Source of the DNA: Planctomycetaceae bacterium
GTDB lineage: Bacteria; Planctomycetota; Planctomycetia; Planctomycetales; Planctomycetaceae
Direction: 5' to 3'
Assembly (NCBI GenBank): GCA_020426325.1
Contig: JAGQQG010000052.1
Location: 1-44,049 of the forward strand
Length of the DNA stretch: 44,049 bases
In this document: positions 43,031 through 44,049 of the stretch, one piece after another
How the letters are laid out: the number at the start of each line of letters is the position of its first letter
How positions within the stretch are numbered: the stretch's first letter is position 1
The notes under the pieces: model-generated
What the model was told of the DNA's origin: nothing
Databases searched by the model: none
The model's input: the letters and a program-made list of their open reading frames with translations, nothing else
Program-made: the position numbers and the translations under genes

Positions 43031-44049
43031 TCAGTCTTGATCAACAATGCGGACCTGCGGCGTCCGCAGGCGGGCCAGTTCATCCGACAGATGACGGACT
43101 CCCGTGTCAGGATCGATCTTCAGCTGCGCTCCGTCATAGATGACGTCCAGGTTCGTCATCACCACGCGATCCCCCGGCTGTAACCCGGATTCAATCACCA
43201 CGAGTGATTGCAGGGTTCTCCCTAACTCGACCGTCCGCCTCTGGACGACGGTTTGTTGAGCAGAGGGGGACGAATTCTCAATCGATGTCGTGTCTGTTGA
43301 TGGCACGGCGACAAACACAGTCCCTTCGACAACCGCATCACGAGGCACAACAATGACGTCCTTCATGACCGCTCCGAGAATGCGCGCCTGAACGAAGGTG
43401 CCGGGGAGCAAGGGGACATCCTGTTCCAGGTTGTTGACCTCCGTATAGATCTTGACGGTTCGTGTGCGTTCGTCCGCCTCGGGAGCCTGTCGCACGGTAT
43501 CGAGCGGATCACTGAACCAACGAGGGTCTGCCGTCTCATTCTCCGCCAACGCGACGCGGACCGGCTCACCTTTTTCACTTCGGCTGCCGACTTCCAGGTA
43601 GTCCGAGAGTTGCAAGGAAATCGGCACCTCGACCCGTGCTGGATCGGTTAGACGAACAAGGGGCGCCCCCTGCTGAGCGAATTGCCCCTGCTCGATCAGC
43701 ACTTCGCTGATGACTCCGGAAAAGGGCGGATAAACTTCCGTGCGGTTCAAATTGATCGCTGCAATTTCAAGATCCGACAAATGCGTGTCACGTCGACTGA
43801 GGATCTGTTGCTTCTTAACGTCGAACAGGGCAATTTCATTTTCCAAGCGGATGACCGCGTCCTCATAGCGACGCATCTCCAGTTCAGCCCGACGCACGGC
43901 TGTGTCGGTGCCAACTCCCTGGGCTTTCAGGTTCTGGGCATTCTCAAACTCGATCTTCGCCGTCTTAAGGTTTGCCTGATCCGTTTTTAGAAGGCGCATA
44001 TTGTTCTCATTCACCTGCGAGAGTTGCTTCAGCTCCACGTCATCCTGCG
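43031..44049 (-). CDS. RND efflux membrane-fusion protein, partial (right edge)
   Basis: The frame stays open through the window edge, so the N-terminus is missing. Visible parts in order are a coiled-coil hairpin (TAKIEFENAQNLKAQGVG, VRRAELEMRRYEDAVIRLEN), the lipoyl half RTEVYPPFSGVISEVLIEQG, a beta-barrel domain (RVEVPISLQLSDYLEVGSRS), then LPGTFVQARILGAVMKDVIV and the membrane-proximal end QSLVVIESGLQPGDRVVMTN. This is a periplasmic adaptor of the AcrA/HlyD type linking an inner-membrane RND pump to an outer-membrane channel. Its pump gene should lie beyond the right edge. It is not next to the RND permease gene at 1572. The Cys- or signal-bearing N-terminus cannot be judged. Confidence 0.9.
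   Translation of the reverse strand, partial: QDDVELKQLSQVNENNMRLLKTDQANLKTAKIEFENAQNLKAQGVGTDTAVRRAELEMRRYEDAVIRLENEIALFDVKKQQILSRRDTHLSDLEIAAINLNRTEVYPPFSGVISEVLIEQGQFAQQGAPLVRLTDPARVEVPISLQLSDYLEVGSRSEKGEPVRVALAENETADPRWFSDPLDTVRQAPEADERTRTVKIYTEVNNLEQDVPLLPGTFVQARILGAVMKDVIVVPRDAVVEGTVFVAVPSTDTTSIENSSPSAQQTVVQRRTVELGRTLQSLVVIESGLQPGDRVVMTNLDVIYDGAQLKIDPDTGVRHLSDELARLRTPQVRIVDQD

Noticed and set aside
1..44049. Search for CRISPR arrays, IS elements with intact transposases, rRNA and toxin-antitoxin pairs
   Set aside because: No regularly spaced repeats, transposase motifs, rRNA sequence or convincing toxin-antitoxin pair were seen by eye.

Overview
The window looks like a chromosomal segment of a planctomycete (Planctomycetota). 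The evidence is a TIGR03067-type secreted protein, the LEDRTLLA motif behind the N-terminus of a VCBS-repeat protein, a planctomycete-style ECF sigma/anti-sigma pair, a sialate O-acetylesterase, an EboE-like protein, a secreted Ni-superoxide dismutase and a decayed planctomycete-type integrase. Base composition is moderately GC-rich and even. No CRISPR array, rRNA or intact mobile element was seen. Function calls rest on motif recognition by eye; no database search was run.

Layout. 1-1571: a small membrane protein, a short Cys-rich protein and an intergenic stretch of REP-like palindromes. 1572-6407 (+): a three-gene operon of a large RND permease, an exported TPR protein and a HAD phosphatase. 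6410-16783 (-): a long co-directional run led by an ECF sigma factor (16783) and its membrane anti-sigma factor, followed by a membrane-anchored charged protein, a LamG-like secreted protein, a tandem alpha/beta hydrolase, a 1192-residue lipoprotein and a secreted protein. 16982-18160 (+): a solitary eboE-like gene. 18396-18863 (-): sodN. 19244-21346 (-): a beta-propeller surface protein. 21787-21859 (-): tRNA-Thr(CGU), followed by an integrase pseudogene (about 22064-22596).

22785-24882 (-): a DegT aminotransferase and an RmlD-like reductase, probably for a surface sugar. 24985-27301 (-): an organophosphate-type MFS transporter and a secreted glycerophosphodiesterase, together able to harvest glycerol phosphate. 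28122-29913 (+): a secreted CPHC thioredoxin-like protein directly followed by a CcdA/DsbD-like membrane protein, joined at an A10 tract. 30110-31714 (-): a P-domain plus autotransporter barrel. 32137-36652 (+): an operon of an ATP-grasp enzyme, an unclassified fold-type-I PLP enzyme, a DAP/ornithine-decarboxylase-like PLP-barrel enzyme and a tiny membrane protein; this is the best candidate for an undescribed biosynthetic system.

36913-40863 (+): a TIGR03067 protein, a sialate O-acetylesterase with a strong terminator, and an SH3-domain protein. 40848-42852 (-): a translationally coupled run of a dnaJ-like gene, a membrane protein gene, rnpA and yidD, without rpmH. 43031-44049 (-): an RND membrane-fusion protein cut by the right edge.
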